Source of the DNA: Streptomyces seoulensis
GTDB taxonomy: Bacteria; Actinomycetota; Actinomycetes; Streptomycetales; Streptomycetaceae
Length of the DNA stretch: 64,000 nt
Assembly (NCBI RefSeq): GCF_022846655.1
Contig: NZ_AP025667.1
Location: 5,927,001 to 5,991,000, forward strand
Direction: 5' to 3'
Shown here: piece after piece, positions 20,213 to 31,070 of the stretch
How positions within the stretch are numbered: the first letter of the stretch is position 1
How the letters are laid out: each line of letters opens with the position of its first letter
The notes under the pieces: model-generated
Told to the model about the DNA's origin: nothing
Seen by the model: only the letters and a program-made list of their open reading frames with translations
Database searches by the model: none
Position numbers and translations under genes: made by a program

Positions 20213-21339
20213 GCGCTCACCTCCCGGCAGGCCCGGTAGAAGTCCGTCCACCCGTCGCGCTCGCGCACGACCGTCTCCAGGTACTCCTGCCAGACGACCC
20301 GGTCGGCGGCCGGGTCGCGGACCACGGCGCCGAGGATGCCCGCGGCCACGTCCCCGGCGCGCAGCACGCCGTCGCCGAAGTGGGCGGCCAGGGCGAGGCC
20401 GTTGGTGACGACGGAGATGGCCTCCGCCGTGGACAGCGTGCCGCTCGGCGACTTCAGCTTGGTGCGGCCGTCGGCGGTCACGCCGTCGCGCAGCTCGCGG
20501 AAGACCGTGACGACGCGGCGGATCTCGTCCAGGCCCTCGGGTGCGTCGGGCAGGTCGAGCGAGCGGCCGAGCTGGTCGACGCGGCGGCTGACGATGTCGA
20601 CCTCGGCGTCGGCGCTCTCCGGCAGCGGCAGCACCACCGTGTTGAAGCGGCGGCGCAGCGCGCTGGAGAGGTCGTTGACGCCCCGGTCGCGGTCGTTGGC
20701 GGTGGCGATGAGGTTGAAACCGCGCACGGCCTGCACCTCCTGCCCCAGCTCCGGGATCGGCAGGGTCTTCTCGGACAGGATCGTGATCAGCGTGTCCTGC
20801 ACATCGGCCGGTATGCGGGTCAGCTCCTCGACCCGCGCCGTCATGCCCTCGGACATGGCGCGCATGACGGGGCTCGGCACGAGGGCGTCCCGGCTGGGTC
20901 CGTGGGCGAGGAGGCGGGCGTAGTTCCAGCCGTACCGGATCGCCTCCTCCGGAGTGCCGGCGGTGCCCTGCACCAGCAGGGTCGAGTCACCGCTGACGGC
21001 GGCCGCCAGATGCTCGGACACCCAGGTCTTGGCCGTGCCGGGCACGCCGAGCAGGAGCAGCGCGCGGTCGGTGGCCAGCGTGGTGACGGCGACCTCGACG
21101 ATGCGGCGCGGGCCCACGTACTTGGGTGTGATCACGGTGCCGTCCGGCAGCGTGCCGCCGAGCAGGTACGTGGCGACCGCCCACGGCGACAATTTCCAGC
21201 GCTCGGGGCGCGGCCGGTCGTCCTGCGCGGCGAGCGCCGCGAGTTCGGCGGCGAAGGCGTCTTCGGCATGCGGTCGCAACGCCTGCGGCGCCTGGCCCGG
21301 GTTCGGTTCGACGTTCGTGGGTTCCATGGACACAGTCAT
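20209..21339 (-). CDS. MoxR-family AAA+ ATPase
   Basis: 376 aa starting MTVSMEPTNVEPNPG at the ATG at 21339 with GGAGGGGG upstream. Walker A is GVPGTAKT (98-105), the Walker B region is VEELTRIPADVQDTL, and sensor 1 is NLIATANDRDRGVNDL with the arginine finger region LRRRFN. The MoxR-type C-terminal helices follow. MoxR ATPases act as chaperone-like remodellers, usually with VWA partners, and here the VWA gene lies two genes downstream in the same coupled operon. Promoter: see 21383-21464. Confidence 0.9.
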   Translation of the reverse strand: MTVSMEPTNVEPNPGQAPQALRPHAEDAFAAELAALAAQDDRPRPERWKLSPWAVATYLLGGTLPDGTVITPKYVGPRRIVEVAVTTLATDRALLLLGVPGTAKTWVSEHLAAAVSGDSTLLVQGTAGTPEEAIRYGWNYARLLAHGPSRDALVPSPVMRAMSEGMTARVEELTRIPADVQDTLITILSEKTLPIPELGQEVQAVRGFNLIATANDRDRGVNDLSSALRRRFNTVVLPLPESADAEVDIVSRRVDQLGRSLDLPDAPEGLDEIRRVVTVFRELRDGVTADGRTKLKSPSGTLSTAEAISVVTNGLALAAHFGDGVLRAGDVAAGILGAVVRDPAADRVVWQEYLETVVRERDGWTDFYRACREVSA

Positions 21340-21382
21340 GGCTGAGGCCCCCTCCAGCTCGGCCGTGGGTCATCTGGCACCC

Positions 21383-21464
21383 ACCATGCAGCACCCCACT
21401 GACAATCGCCCTGACCTGCATAAACGCGCCCACCGGACGCATTGTCAGTGGTGGGTCCTAACGT
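21383..21464. promoter_or_regulatory. Divergent RecA-independent DNA-damage-type promoters (MoxR and SWIM units)
   Basis: Plus strand: TTGTCAGTG (21442-21450), 8 bp, TAACGT (21459-21464). This matches the actinobacterial RecA-NDp/PafBC promoter consensus TTGTCRGTG-N8-TANNNT at every fixed position. The -10 ends 8 bp before the SWIM ATG, implying a leaderless transcript. Minus strand: TTGTCAGTG (21397-21405), 8 bp, CATGGT (21383-21388), with one mismatch in the -10. The two -35 elements form a 10-bp inverted repeat CACTGACAAT / ATTGTCAGTG. Confidence 0.75.
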
Positions 21465-21471
21465 CTTCGGC

Positions 21472-22827
21472 ATGACTCAGCAGGGGGTGCGCCGGACTGC
21501 GGAACAGGTGCTGGCTCTGGCGCCTGACGCGTCGTCGCGCAAAGCGGGAAGCAAACTGGGTGTGGCGGGGCCGTGGTCCGGTGCGGGCAGCGGCGAGGAG
21601 GGGGTGGTGTGGGGGCTGTGCAAGGGCAGCGGCAGCAAGCCGTACCAGACGGTGGTGGACCTGTCGGACCCGGCCGGGCCGGCGTACAAGTGCAGTTGTC
21701 CGAGCCGGAAGTTCCCGTGCAAGCACGCGCTGGGACTGCTGCTGCTCTGGGCGGGGGACGAGGGCGCGGTGCCCGCCTCGGCCACGGCACCGGACTGGGC
21801 CGAGCAGTGGCTCGCGGGCAGACGCGGACGGGCGGAGGCCAAGAAGACGCAGGCGGCGGCAAGTTCGACGGCCGACCCCGAGGCCGCCCGCCGGCGTGCG
21901 GAGCGGCGGGACCAGCGGGTCACGGCTGGTGCCACCGAGCTGGAGCGACGCCTCGCCGACCTGCTCCGCGACGGCCTGGCCTCGGCCGAGCGGGCGGGAT
22001 ACGGGCTCTGGGAGGAGACGGCGGCCCGCATGGTCGACGCCCAGGCCCCCGGACTCGCGGCGCGTGCCAGGGAATTGGGAGCGATACCGGCATCCGGTGC
22101 GGGCTGGCCGGCCCGGCTGCTGGAGGAATGCGCGCTGCTCCACCTCCTCGACCAGGGCTGGCTCCACCATGACCGGCTCCCGGACGCACTCGCGGCCACG
22201 GTCCGTACCCGCCTCGGCCTGCCCACCCCGGCGGACGGTCCGTCGCTGCGCGACCGCTGGCAGGTCCTCGCCCAGTACGACTCGGCCGACGCCAAACTGA
22301 CGACCCGCCGTATCTGGCTGCACGGCACGGACTCGGGCCGCACCCGCCTGCTCCTCTCCTACGGCGCGGCGGGCCGGGCCCCCGAACTCTCCCTCCCGCT
22401 GGGCATGACCCTGGACGCGGACCTGTCCGACCATCCCGGAGCGGGCCAGGTCCGGGCCACCCTGGGCGAACGGCACGCCCCGGCGGCACCCGCCGCGTCC
22501 CGCCCGCCCGGCATCACCACCACCGAAGCGCTGACCTCGTACGGCGAAGCCCTCGCCGAGGACCCCTGGCTGGAGTCCGTCCCGGTCACCCTGAGCGCGG
22601 TCGTACCGGTGCCGGACGGCGACCCCGGCTCCTGGCACCTGGCCGACGCCGACTCGGACACCGCCCTGCCGCTCACCCCGACGTTCCTGACGCGTCCCAG
22701 CCTGTGGCGCCTGGTCGCCCTCTCCGGAGGGGCCCCGCTCACGGTGTTCGGCGAGTGCGGCCACCGAGGCTTCACTCCGCTGACGACGTGGACGGAGGGC
22801 GGGGGCGAGCCGGTGAGCCTCTGCTGA
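21472..22827 (+). CDS. SWIM zinc-finger protein of the MoxR module
   Basis: 451 aa starting MTQQGVRRTAEQVLALAPD at 21472, chosen because the upstream promoter predicts a leaderless start there. The SWIM finger CxCx6CxH is visible as C74, C76, C83 and H85 (CSCPSRKFPCKH). SWIM domains bind zinc and are associated with DNA or protein binding. The remaining 360 residues contain no motif I can name. It is transcribed divergently from the MoxR operon, with the DUF5691 gene 100 bp downstream. The shared promoter type suggests it works with MoxR/VWA/DUF5682 in a damage response; this is inference. Confidence 0.87.
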   Translation: MTQQGVRRTAEQVLALAPDASSRKAGSKLGVAGPWSGAGSGEEGVVWGLCKGSGSKPYQTVVDLSDPAGPAYKCSCPSRKFPCKHALGLLLLWAGDEGAVPASATAPDWAEQWLAGRRGRAEAKKTQAAASSTADPEAARRRAERRDQRVTAGATELERRLADLLRDGLASAERAGYGLWEETAARMVDAQAPGLAARARELGAIPASGAGWPARLLEECALLHLLDQGWLHHDRLPDALAATVRTRLGLPTPADGPSLRDRWQVLAQYDSADAKLTTRRIWLHGTDSGRTRLLLSYGAAGRAPELSLPLGMTLDADLSDHPGAGQVRATLGERHAPAAPAASRPPGITTTEALTSYGEALAEDPWLESVPVTLSAVVPVPDGDPGSWHLADADSDTALPLTPTFLTRPSLWRLVALSGGAPLTVFGECGHRGFTPLTTWTEGGGEPVSLC

Positions 22828-22927
22828 ACCCGGCGGACAGGGCCGGCGCTGCCGGAGACCTCGGCAACACGGTGGCGCCACACCGAACGCTCCACCTCCA
22901 CCTACGACTTCACCGGAAGGGAACCCC

Positions 22928-24547
22928 ATGCACGGAACCCCGGCCGCGACCACCCCGGCGCCCCCCTGGGAAGACCTCCTGACCACCGCCCTCCTCGGCA
23001 CCGACCGCCGCCCCCTCCCCGTGGACCCCGCCGGGCGGGAAGCCCCCGTCGCCCTGCTGGACGCCGCCGCCGTGGCGGCCGTGCGGCGGCGGGCCGGGCT
23101 GCGGCCCGGACGCGTGGCCGCACGGCCCGAACCCGCCCCCGCCGACACCCGCCCCGCGCTGCCCCCCGCCGCCGCCCACCGGCTCACGCTCCTGCTGGCC
23201 GACCGCCCCGGCGGAGGCGGCGGCCGCCGAGGAAGCACCCCCGACCTCACCGAACTCCTCCCCCAGTGGCTGGCGGCGGCCAACGCGCACGGCTACGCGG
23301 CACCCCCGCAGACGCTGCCCGCCCTGCTGGACGCCGCCCGGGCCCGTACTGATCTGCGCCCGGCCGCGCTGGAGTTCGCGGGCGCACGGGCGCTGTGGCT
23401 GGCCCGGCTGAACCCGGACTGGCGCTTCGCCCAGCGCTCGGCCTCCGGCGGCACCTCGGCGCTGCCCGGTACCGAGGACGGCGAGGCGGTACGGAAGCTG
23501 TGGCAGGAGGGCCTGTTCGCGGAGCGGGTGGCCCTGCTGACCGCGCTGCGCGCCCGTACACCCGAGGCCGCGCGGGAGTTGCTCGCGGGAACCTGGTCGC
23601 AGGAGCGGGCCGAGGACCGGCTGATGTTCCTGGACTCGCTGCGCGCCGGCCTGTCGGCCGATGACGAACCCTTCCTGGAGCAGGCACTCGGCGACCGCAG
23701 CCGAAACGTGCGGGCGACGGCGGCCGAGCTGCTGTCCACGCTGCCCGGATCGGCACTCGCCGCGCGGATGGCGAAGCGGGCCGCGACCTGCGTGGCCCTG
23801 GACCACACCGGCAGCGCGGCCGCGATAGTCGTGGAGGCGCCGGCCGCCTGCGACGCGGACATGGAACGCGACGGCGTGACGGCCAGACCTCCGACCGGCC
23901 GGGGCGAACGGTCCTGGTGGCTGGGACAGTTGGTGGAAGCCGCGCCGCTTCCCACGTGGCCGGACCGGCTCGGCGGGCGCACCCCGGAGCAGATCGTGGC
24001 GCTGCCCGTGACGGACGGCTGGCAGGCCGAGCTGCACGCGGCCTGGTGCCGTGCGGCGGTCCGGCAGCGGGACGCGCGGTGGGCGCGGGCGCTGCTGGGG
24101 TCACCGTCCGCGCCGGAGGCGGGCGGGCCGGGCGCGGTGTCCCTGGCGGACCGGGCCAAGCTGCTGGCCGCGCTGGACGCGGACGAACGGGCCGCCTGGG
24201 TGGCCGGGTTCATATCCGGGCACGGTCTGTCGGAGGCGTTCCAGTTGCTCGGGGTGTGCGCGCTGCCGTGGACGGCCCCGCTGGGCCGTGCGGTCGTCGA
24301 CGCCCTCGAGAACGCCCGGGAGGCGGGCAGTTACCCGTGGAGCTTCAGCGGGGTGATGGGCCTGGCCGAGCGCTGCCTCGACCCCGTCGAGACGGCCCGG
24401 CTGGACAGCCTGCCAGCCGTGCCCGACGAGCGGGAGGACACCACCCCCGGCGCCGGTGGCTACTGGGCGGAGGCGTTCCAACGGCTGGCGACCACCCTGC
24501 GACTGCGCGCGGCGATGGTACGCGAGCTGTCCCCGGACGGCCCGTGA
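22928..24547 (+). CDS. DUF5691 family protein of the MoxR module
   Basis: 539 aa starting MHGTPAATTPAPPWEDLLTTALLGTDRR, after GGAAGGGAA. The opening WEDLLTTALLGTDR is typical of DUF5691. The rest is Ala/Leu/Arg-rich helical sequence resembling HEAT-like repeats (LEQALGDRSRNVRATAAELLSTLPGSALAARMAKRA at about 248-283), which suggests a protein-binding scaffold. It follows the SWIM gene by 100 bp in the same unit and ends 12 bp from the convergent B12-binding gene. Biochemical function unknown. Confidence 0.82.
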   Translation: MHGTPAATTPAPPWEDLLTTALLGTDRRPLPVDPAGREAPVALLDAAAVAAVRRRAGLRPGRVAARPEPAPADTRPALPPAAAHRLTLLLADRPGGGGGRRGSTPDLTELLPQWLAAANAHGYAAPPQTLPALLDAARARTDLRPAALEFAGARALWLARLNPDWRFAQRSASGGTSALPGTEDGEAVRKLWQEGLFAERVALLTALRARTPEAARELLAGTWSQERAEDRLMFLDSLRAGLSADDEPFLEQALGDRSRNVRATAAELLSTLPGSALAARMAKRAATCVALDHTGSAAAIVVEAPAACDADMERDGVTARPPTGRGERSWWLGQLVEAAPLPTWPDRLGGRTPEQIVALPVTDGWQAELHAAWCRAAVRQRDARWARALLGSPSAPEAGGPGAVSLADRAKLLAALDADERAAWVAGFISGHGLSEAFQLLGVCALPWTAPLGRAVVDALENAREAGSYPWSFSGVMGLAERCLDPVETARLDSLPAVPDEREDTTPGAGGYWAEAFQRLATTLRLRAAMVRELSPDGP

Positions 24548-24559
24548 AGGAGGTGGGAC

Positions 24560-24982
<423 letters not shown>

Positions 24983-25219
24983 CACTGCCTCCATCAAGCG
25001 ACCACCATCAAGGGAGCGGGAAGCGACCGCTTCCGTCCCGTACTGACAAGTACCGCACACCTGGCACGTTCCGCCACCTGTCGAAAGTGAACGAACGTTA
25101 TCCCCAGCATCCCGCAGCGAACTGTTTTACGGCACGCGGCGAGGGGGAAATCACATGGTGGGACATGAGGGCACCTGGGGGACAGAGCCGCCCCCCACGT
25201 GCCGACAGGAGGTCGGCCA

Positions 25220-26074
25220 ATGAAGGTCACCGGGGTACTGCCACTCTTCCTCCCGATCTGCCGGCGTCTCTGGCCCGGCAGACTGGCCTCCGTATCCGTG
25301 ACGCTGGTGAAGGCCACCGCCCTGGAGGCCGCGATCCTCGCCGGTCACGTGCTGCTGTACCCGACCGGCCTGACCCAGGAGCGCCGCCAGGCCGACCTTC
25401 CCGTGCCGAGCGGCGCGGCGAGGCTCCCCGTCCCGACCGGTCCGCCGGTCGTGCTGCTGCACGGCTTCATCGACAACCGCTCGGTCTTCGTCCTGCTGCG
25501 CCGCAGCCTCGCCCAGCACGGCAGGCAGCGGGTGGAGTCGCTGAACTACTCCCCGCTGACCTGCGACATCCGCACGGCGGCCGAGCTGCTGGGCAGGCAT
25601 GTGGAGGAGATCTGCGAGCGCACCGGCAGCGCCCAGGTGGACATCGTGGGCCACAGCCTGGGCGGCCTGATCGCCCGGTACTACGCACAGTGCCTCGGCG
25701 GTGACGCCCGGGTGCGAACCGTGGTCACCCTGGGCACCCCGCACTCCGGGACACGCGCGGTGCCGCTGGCCAACGCGCACCCGATCGTGCGGCAGATGCG
25801 CCCCGACTCGCCGGTGATCGAGGAGCTGGCCGGTCCGGCGCCGGGCTGCCGTACGCGGTTCGTGAGCTTCTGGAGCGACCTGGACTCGGTGATGGCCCCG
25901 CTGGAGGCGGCCTGCGTCGACCACCCCGACCTGGAGGCGCACAACATCCGGGTGAGCGGCATCGGCCACCTCGCCCTCCCCGTCCACCCCACCGTGGCGG
26001 CCGGGATACGGGAGGCCCTCGACTCCGAGTCCGCCATGAAGCGGCAGGAGGGCGGCGGCCTGACCGTGGCCTGA
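25220..26074 (+). CDS. Alpha/beta-hydrolase, lipase-like
   Basis: 284 aa from the ATG at 25220 with ACAGGAGG upstream. A hydrophobic N-terminal segment (about 20-50) could be a membrane anchor. The hydrolase core shows VVLLHGFIDNRSVF (oxyanion region), the nucleophile elbow GHSLGG (Ser about residue 144), VTLGTPHSGT, an acid candidate in WSDLDSVM, and His in SGIGHLALPVHP. This is the pattern of triacylglycerol lipase/acyltransferase proteins such as Streptomyces lipases. Substrate unknown; single gene. Confidence 0.85.
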   Translation: MKVTGVLPLFLPICRRLWPGRLASVSVTLVKATALEAAILAGHVLLYPTGLTQERRQADLPVPSGAARLPVPTGPPVVLLHGFIDNRSVFVLLRRSLAQHGRQRVESLNYSPLTCDIRTAAELLGRHVEEICERTGSAQVDIVGHSLGGLIARYYAQCLGGDARVRTVVTLGTPHSGTRAVPLANAHPIVRQMRPDSPVIEELAGPAPGCRTRFVSFWSDLDSVMAPLEAACVDHPDLEAHNIRVSGIGHLALPVHPTVAAGIREALDSESAMKRQEGGGLTVA

Positions 26075-26117
26075 GAGCCCCCGCAACAGGTCACCCGACC
26101 TTGTTACGGTCGGCGCC

Positions 26118-26684
26118 ATGGAGAGCTGGGACCAAGCGGCCGTACGGACCCGACTGCGGGAGGCCGCGGCGCTCGACCGGCCCAGGGAGCGTTTCGGGGC
26201 GGATACGCACCGTTACGAACTGCGACCCCCGCTGCCGGAGCACGAGGTCCGGGCCTTCGAGACCGCCCACGGCATCGAGCTGCCCCCGGAGTACCGCACC
26301 TTCGTCACCCAGGTGGGCGACGGCCCCGCCGGCCCGGCCCACGGACTCATGCCGCTGACCACCCCACACCCCGAGGCCGACGAAGACCGGGCGGTGGACG
26401 ACGAGTGGGCGCGGGACAGGCTTCCGGGGCGCCTGACCTCCCCGTTCCCGCTGGCGGAGCCCCGGCCCGGCCGTATCGCCGACGCCGACACGCTGACCCG
26501 AGGCACGCTGCTGCTGTCCGAACAGGGCTGCGGAACGTACTCCCGGCTCGTCCTGAACGGCCCGCGCGCCGGTGAGATCTGGTTCCTCGACCCGGACTGG
26601 GGCGGCTTCACCCCATCGCACCCCGACTTCCACACTTGGTACACGGACTGGCTCGCGGCCCTGCCACAGGCTTCCCACGAGTGA
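26118..26684 (+). CDS. SMI1/KNR4 family protein
   Basis: 188 aa, ATG at 26118. The SMI1/KNR4 signature is visible at about residues 40-75: LPEHEVRAFETAHGIELPPEYRTFVTQVGDGPAG. Later segments include LLSEQGCGTYSRLVLNG and GEIWFLDPDWGGFTP. Many bacterial members are immunity proteins to contact-dependent toxins; others act in regulation. No toxin gene is adjacent, so here it is an orphan. It is separated from the lipase stop by 43 bp and could be co-transcribed with it. Confidence 0.87.
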   Translation: MESWDQAAVRTRLREAAALDRPRERFGADTHRYELRPPLPEHEVRAFETAHGIELPPEYRTFVTQVGDGPAGPAHGLMPLTTPHPEADEDRAVDDEWARDRLPGRLTSPFPLAEPRPGRIADADTLTRGTLLLSEQGCGTYSRLVLNGPRAGEIWFLDPDWGGFTPSHPDFHTWYTDWLAALPQASHE

Positions 26685-26797
26685 CGGAGCGTCACAGATT
26701 CTCGAACACTCTTCGAACACAGGGCCAAAGTCGCGTCCGGCGAACCCCGAAACACGGCCGAATGCCCGTTTCCCGTCCGCGTGAAACCAGCGGAAGA

Positions 26798-26827
26798 TTG
26801 TCGCGCCCGCGTACCGCCGGGTACAGT
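26798..26827 (+). promoter_or_regulatory. Candidate promoter of the M23 peptidase gene
   Basis: TTGTCG (26798-26803), an 18-bp spacer and TACAGT (26822-26827) lie about 50 bp before the GTG start. The 9-base TCGAACACt direct repeat at 26702-26709 and 26713-26720 (11-bp period) lies about 85 bp further upstream. Confidence 0.4.
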
Positions 26828-26875
26828 CGCCGCACTGCTCTGGCAGCCCCTGTTGTCGAGGCGAAAGAGAAGTTG

Positions 26876-28351
26876 GTGAACGACCGTCACCCGTCGGGGA
26901 CCATGACCCCGGCTCCGGCTTCCGACGCCTCCAACGCGCACTACGCACCGTACGGAGCACCGGAAGTCCCGTACGACGACTCCACCACGTACGGCGGTTA
27001 CGACGCCAGCGGTTTCCCGGTGGGCGAGGCGGCCTATGCCACCGACCCGCACCTCGGCGGTTACCCGGCCGGTCTCCAGGCCACGGGCGCGTACGACACC
27101 ACGCACTGGCAGACCGGCGACGGCGGGCACGTCCCCCACGACCCCTACGCGGCCCAGCAGCACACCGGCTACGACACGGGCGCGTACGAGACCGCCGCCT
27201 GGACCGTCCCCGCGCAGGGCACCCATGAGGACACCGGCGCCTGGGACCCCAACGCCTGGTCCCAGCAAGGGCAGCAGCCCGTCCCGGACCCCGCCCAGCA
27301 GTGGGAGTGGGGCACCCAGACCTTCGACACCGGCGCCTACGACGCCACCCAGTGGAACACCGACGGCACGGCCGCCGAGCACCAGCGGGCCGAGGAGCCG
27401 TTCGACCAGCAGGCGACGGCCACCTTCGACCAGGTGACCCACGACCCGTACGGGGACGACGCGGCATACGCCGAGTACGCGGACCACCAGTACGACGAAC
27501 ACCCCGCCTCGGACGACGAGTTGACCGGCACCGGCGAAGTCCCGGACGCGCCCGTCCTCCTGGACGACCAGGAAGAGGTCACCCCGGTCCCGCGGGCCGG
27601 CTCCCGCGCCGCGGCCCGCTCCCGGCGCCGGACACCGGCCAAGCGCTCCGCGCTGCTGACCGTCGCCGTGCCCTCGGCCTGTGTGATGGGGGTGGCCGGG
27701 ATCGCCGCCGCGTCGGTGGGCGACCTGACCGGTGACACCCAGGAGGCCGCCGCCTCCGCGGCCGACGCGCCCGCGGTGAAGCCCTCCGTCGCCAACAGCA
27801 AGCTCGACACCCAGCTACGGACCCTGTCCGCCGGGGCCGACGACTTCACCGACCGGGTGAGCCGGACCCAGGAGCGCATCGACCTCAAGGCGCAGCAGGC
27901 GCTGGAGAAGAAGAAGGCCGCCGCCGAGGCCGCGCTCAAGGAGAGACTGCGGCCCAAGTTCGCCATCCCGGTGGCGCAGAAGGGGCTCAGCGCCCAGTTC
28001 GGCCAGGCGGGCGTGAACTGGATGTCCGTCCACACCGGCATCGACTTCCCCGTGTCGTACGGCACCACGGTGATGGCCGCGACCGACGGTGTCGTCACCA
28101 CCAAGTGGAACAGCGCCTACGGCAACATGCTGGTCCTGACGGCGAAGGACGGCACGGAGACCTGGTACTGCCACCTCTCCAGCTACCGCGTCCCCTCCGG
28201 CACCAGCGTCAAGGCGGGCGAGCCGGTCGCCTACTCCGGCAACTCCGGCAACTCCACCGGCCCGCACCTGCACTTCGAGGTCCGCCCGGCGGGCGGCGCG
28301 GCGGTCGACCCCCTGCCGTGGCTGCGCAGCCACGGCCTGGACCCGACCTGA
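26876..28351 (+). CDS. M23 metallopeptidase (LytM-type) with repeat-rich cytoplasmic tail
   Basis: 491 aa from the GTG at 26876 after AAAGAGAAG; upstream in-frame sequence belongs to the intergenic region. Residues 1-230 are acidic, Tyr/Gln/Asp-rich and contain four TGAY/W-D-xxx-W repeats. One membrane helix or signal anchor lies near 255-280 (LLTVAVPSACVMGVAGIAAASVG), then a coiled coil (310-355). The peptidase domain follows: HTGIDFPVSYGT (zinc His and Asp), MLVLTAKDGTETWYCHLS, and GPHLHFEVRP (HxH zinc ligand). It probably cleaves peptidoglycan cross-links outside the membrane. Ends at a terminator. Confidence 0.9.
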   Translation: MNDRHPSGTMTPAPASDASNAHYAPYGAPEVPYDDSTTYGGYDASGFPVGEAAYATDPHLGGYPAGLQATGAYDTTHWQTGDGGHVPHDPYAAQQHTGYDTGAYETAAWTVPAQGTHEDTGAWDPNAWSQQGQQPVPDPAQQWEWGTQTFDTGAYDATQWNTDGTAAEHQRAEEPFDQQATATFDQVTHDPYGDDAAYAEYADHQYDEHPASDDELTGTGEVPDAPVLLDDQEEVTPVPRAGSRAAARSRRRTPAKRSALLTVAVPSACVMGVAGIAAASVGDLTGDTQEAAASAADAPAVKPSVANSKLDTQLRTLSAGADDFTDRVSRTQERIDLKAQQALEKKKAAAEAALKERLRPKFAIPVAQKGLSAQFGQAGVNWMSVHTGIDFPVSYGTTVMAATDGVVTTKWNSAYGNMLVLTAKDGTETWYCHLSSYRVPSGTSVKAGEPVAYSGNSGNSTGPHLHFEVRPAGGAAVDPLPWLRSHGLDPT

Positions 28352-28378
28352 TCCCGCTTCCCGGAAAACCTTCGAGTT

Positions 28379-28405
28379 CGAGCCCCGCCCGACCGGCGGG
28401 GCTCG
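28379..28405. terminator. Bidirectional terminator between M23 peptidase and pcrA
   Basis: Perfect 11-bp stem CGAGCCCCGCC / GGCGGGGCTCG with a 5-nt loop between convergent stops. Confidence 0.88.
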
Positions 28406-28411
28406 AGTCGT

Positions 28412-30892
<2,481 letters not shown>

Positions 30893-30901
30893 CGCTCTAC
30901 G

Positions 30902-30924
30902 AGTCTAGGGCGCCCCGCCGACAA
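30902..30924 (-). promoter_or_regulatory. DNA-damage (RecA-NDp/PafBC-type) promoter of pcrA
   Basis: Minus strand TTGTCGGCG (30916-30924), 8 bp, TAGACT (30902-30907). This fits TTGTCRGTG-N8-TANNNT with one mismatch. The -10 ends 9 bp before the pcrA ATG. pcrA/uvrD is an expected member of the damage regulon, which supports the reading of the similar promoters at 21383-21464. Confidence 0.7.
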
Positions 30925-31070
30925 CCGGTCCCGGTCCCGGGAACCCGGCCGGATTCCCGGCGGGACGATCTCCGCGCACCGGGCGTCCGCGCTGGTCCCG
31001 GTCCTCTTTTCGAGCTCCACGCGCGCGTGGGGTCCCTGCCGGGGGCGCACCGCTCCCTAGCATCAGGGAC

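Noticed and set aside
25085..25099. GAACGAACGTTA, close to the LexA SOS box GAAC-N4-GTTY
   Set aside because: The last position does not fit, flanking symmetry is missing, and the adjacent genes (B12 mutase subunit, lipase) are not expected SOS genes.
28370..28392. GTTCGAGCCCC resembling a tRNA T-arm
   Set aside because: It is part of a perfect terminator stem and no cloverleaf can be drawn around it.
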